Positions 61,492-64,000 of a DNA stretch of 64,000 nt are shown here, piece after piece. The DNA is from Isoetes taiwanensis. Its lineage: Eukaryota > Streptophyta > Lycopodiopsida > Isoetales > Isoetaceae. The first letter of the stretch is position 1; every line of letters begins with the position of its first letter. The DNA lies in contig JAJEKV010000896.1 of NCBI GenBank assembly GCA_021234155.1, positions 1 to 64,000 on the forward strand. The letters run 5' to 3'. The notes beneath the pieces were generated by a model that did not search any database, was not told the origin of the DNA, and was given only the letters and a program-made list of their open reading frames with translations. The translations under genes were made by a program, and so were the position numbers.

Positions 61492-62174
61492 CTTTCAGAC
61501 AAACGTCTGTAAGAGCATCAATAGGAATGCAACAAAATCTAGAGCATAAATGTTTATAATGTTTAGAGGAACTTACAGACAAATGTCTGCAACCAACATC
61601 TATTGAAAAGGCCATAAAATTTCTCTAGGATTGAGCTTACAGACAAATGTCAGTAAGTAGCATCTATTAGAAAAGCCATAAATTTCACTTGCATGTGAGG
61701 ATATACTAGTAGCAAAATAGAGAGCCTCTCTAGTTTGATCTTACAAGACAAGCATGATGCAATGATATAATGTGCAATGGACTCTCACACCTATGATTCG
61801 TCATTGTACATCTGCTCTTCTCTAGGATGTTCAAACCTCTGGTTCTCCAAACTATAAGCTTACAGACATTTGTCTGGAAGCAGTCATCCTATTGTACATC
61901 TTGGAAGTCATTCTATTGTACATCTTGGCATCTACACTCTTATATAAGCTTACAGACGTTTGTCTGTAAGCACTCATCCCATTGTGCATCTTCTGATATA
62001 ATGTGCAGTGGACTTTCACACCTATTGTCATTGTACATATGCTCTTCTCTCTTAAATATAAGTTTATAGACATTTGTCTGGAAGTGGAAATGTCTAAGCA
62101 GTCATTCTCTTGTACATCTTGGCATCTACACTCTTATATAAGCTTACAGACGTTTGTCTGTAAGCAGTCATCCC
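61492..62174. repeat. Palindrome array 2: seven more 22-bp palindromes
   Basis: Copies lie at 61492-61513, 61572-61593, 61636-61657, 61859-61880, 61949-61970, 62063-62084 and 62153-62174. They share CTTACAGAC, a 4-base spacer and GTCTGTAAG with array 1, about 9 kb away. The copies at 61949 and 62153 are identical and lie in a larger tandem unit of 204 bases (also 61859 to 62063). Between palindromes, TTGTACATCTTGG recurs. Confidence 0.9.
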
Positions 62175-63579
62175 ATTGTGCATCTTCATCCACATCTGCT
62201 CCTTTGCATATAGTCCTCGGCATACAATGCTTGGTTCCTGATCTTCTTGCACCTGTCACTGTAAGTCCTGATCTACTCCATTGTCGCAGGCCACAGCGGG
62301 CCCCAAATACTCTGATCTAGAACCGGAGAGAGAACAAGTAGTTCTCTATTATTTGCAGCATCTTTTAAATGGAAGGTAGAAATGCAGGACCTGATCGACT
62401 CTTCCTCCTCAATGCTCAAAGTGATACAAGCATGGACCTGTCACTGTAAGCCCTGATAGCTATTTGCCTCGGAGGTTATGTCTCCCATGCACTTGAGTCC
62501 TCAGGAGCATTCCCAGATAAAATCACAGCTGCAGCATTGTCAGTTTCAAAGCCAGCAACAGAGTTGCTCCATCCATTCCCCTTATGCAGCGTGAAAGAGG
62601 CACTCAAGATTCAATGTACATATCAAAACCAGCCTGAGAACAAACATGGGCAGCAGTGCAGCCATTGCATGTTGCTGAAAAGGACAGCAAAAATGTCATG
62701 CCATTGAATATGACAGCTCAAGACTTGCATGATGAGACGACTTTCCAAAAAATAGTGAAGTAGCAGAAGATGCTAACAAATTTCTCAATGAAGATTTAAA
62801 AACAATGGAAGTTATTGGATGTACACAACACCAGCATCTAGGTTCAAAGTCTGCATGTGAAACCAGGATATATTCCAATGTCAAACTTGAATCAGAAAAT
62901 GACTATGACAGAATAGCAGGAATGGAAACGTTGTGAAGATGATGCAGATAAGCATAGTATTCAGAGTGGCTAACAGAGCAGCTAATAGGTAGAGAAGTAG
63001 CACAAATGAAAAGGATCAGAAAGATATCAAGAAGCTCTCAGAAATCAAAGAAGAATCAGGAGTAAAAAAACAAAAGTATGTCGTATTATCTAAAGCCAGG
63101 CGCGTCGGCTCAAATCCGAGATGCACAGAGAAATGTGCGTGCTTCTTTAGGCACTAGCATAGGAAAGAAAATGGCTGCCGGAATTGAAGCAGGTTGTGGC
63201 CCAAAAAAGTAGAGGCCCTGCACGTCTGCAGAGAAGCAAAATTAAAGGCTATGCATGAAGAAGTTCTTGAAAGAAGGAAATCAGAGTCACCATGCCAATC
63301 ATGAGCAAACGAAGCAGATCTCCTATATTAAACATCTGCAAACATGGATTAAGATAAAACATGCACAGGAAGACCAATAAGGCGAACACTGAACTGCTTG
63401 CATTAGGTAAATGGAGTACATGCTGATGCATATATTAGCAAGCCCGAAATCAAGGGGCACCGCTATATCCATCCTTCACCTCAAGAGCTCAGAATAGAAC
63501 TCCCTCAGTTTTAGCCCTAACGTAAGGCACGTCAAATATAACAATTACAGAATTATGTTTTGTCATGTTTAGTCACAAT
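62175..63579. other. Probable copia LTR and spacer; no gene
   Basis: Two copies of ACCTGTCACTGTAAG lie at about 62251 and 62436. ORFs here are weak. Part of this stretch must be the copia LTR, whose left edge could not be fixed. Confidence 0.4.
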
Positions 63580-63604
63580 TGTTGACAATTTGATAATGTC
63601 AACA
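63580..63604 (-). repeat. Start of the copia 3' LTR, with an 8-bp hairpin
   Basis: On the minus strand the LTR begins TGTTGACA at 63604, directly after the purine tract. An exact inverse of those eight bases lies 9 bases further in, so the first 25 bases of the LTR form a hairpin. The other LTR edge was not identified. Confidence 0.6.
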
Positions 63605-63616
63605 CTCCCCCTCAAA
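63605..63616 (-). promoter_or_regulatory. Polypurine tract of the copia element
   Basis: ATTTTGAGGGGGAG on the minus strand lies immediately before TGTTGACA. This is the standard form of a copia polypurine tract. Confidence 0.75.
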
Positions 63617-63765
63617 ATATACCATTCTCGTAATTCTTTGTTTATATCCGGACCGGGACTTGTGTCACTTAACTTGAATGCGAACCCGACTACTTAACTG
63701 AACTGAACTATTTAGTGGACTTCAACAAAAAAAACTCAACATGAATGGAAAGAATACCCCATAAT

Positions 63766-64000
63766 TCAGACCTGCACCATGCCTAACTCAAGGACACATT
63801 CCTGAAATCTTTTCTTTGCCAATGGTTTGGTAAAGATGTCTGCAGTCATGTGTTTAGTCCCCAAGTGCTGGATCATGATCTGATTTTCTGCAACCTTTTC
63901 CCTTGTAAAGTGAAATTGTACCTCAATGTGTTTGGCTTTGGTGAAATTGGTAGGGTTTTTGGCTAGAGATACTGCAGCACTGTTGTCATTGTAGATAACT
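63766..64000 (-). CDS. Ty1/copia polyprotein C-terminus (RNase H end), partial
   Basis: An open frame enters from the right edge of the window and runs 78 codons to a TGA at 63766-63768. It contains YNDNSAAVSLAKNPT, TKAKHIEVQFHFTREKV and TADIFTKPLAKKRF, all typical of the end of the copia RNase H domain. There are no stops or frameshifts, unlike every gypsy and LINE remnant here, so this is the best-preserved retroelement in the window. The spacer to the LTR is 161 bases. Confidence 0.9.
   Translation of the reverse strand, partial: VIYNDNSAAVSLAKNPTNFTKAKHIEVQFHFTREKVAENQIMIQHLGTKHMTADIFTKPLAKKRFQECVLELGMVQV

Overview
The window is nuclear DNA of a land plant with a large, repeat-rich genome. 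The evidence is a chromodomain-bearing Ty3/gypsy lineage, a Ty1/copia 3' end, plant-type Helitrons, CACTA-like ends, a PLS-type pentatricopeptide (PPR) remnant, GT-AG introns and a plant-like NatC small subunit (NAA38). Nothing seen fixes the species. The heavy decay and rarity of intact genes would suit a fern, lycophyte or other large-genome plant, but that is inference. No bacterial, plastid or viral gene block was seen.

Layout. 1-6094: 3' part of a decayed Ty3/gypsy chromovirus on the plus strand, ending in a clear LTR (4433-6094). 6095-12093: mostly featureless, with a 323-bp direct duplication and one unidentified exon. 12094-12668: a coiled-coil/RING-H2 gene cut off by a second, antisense copy of the same chromovirus (from 12669), which itself carries a nested Helitron (14436-17008). 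About 24943-35011: two inverted arms rich in CGTC motifs, probably a decayed CACTA element, with a 4.1-kb Helitron (25563-29696) inside. 35582-37483: a six-exon gene ending in an FCP1/NIF-like HAD domain. 38-41 kb: minisatellite, duplicated PPR fragment, coiled-coil exons. 42484-45368: a third full-length Helitron, minus strand.

45567-54119 (minus) is the most unusual locus. It is a large multi-exon gene, estimated at about 1,300 codons, that joins a ParB/sulfiredoxin-like 'EGQH' segment to a C-terminal FCP1-like domain. It is broken by a LINE (47714-51054, 6-bp target duplication) and by several nonsense codons and frameshifts. A DUF8039-like gene of the kind linked to CACTA transposons runs the other way from a start codon only 5 bp distant. 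One intron of the large gene is packed with copies of a 22-bp palindrome (half-site CTTACAGAC), and the same palindrome recurs in a second array at 61.5-62.2 kb.

57.8-61.3 kb holds two more Helitron 3' ends and an intact NAA38-like reading frame, a fragment of which also sits in the 25.5-29.7 kb Helitron, which suggests gene capture. The window ends in the 3' end of a Ty1/copia element on the minus strand.

All similarities were judged by eye from translations and sequence reading. No database search was run.
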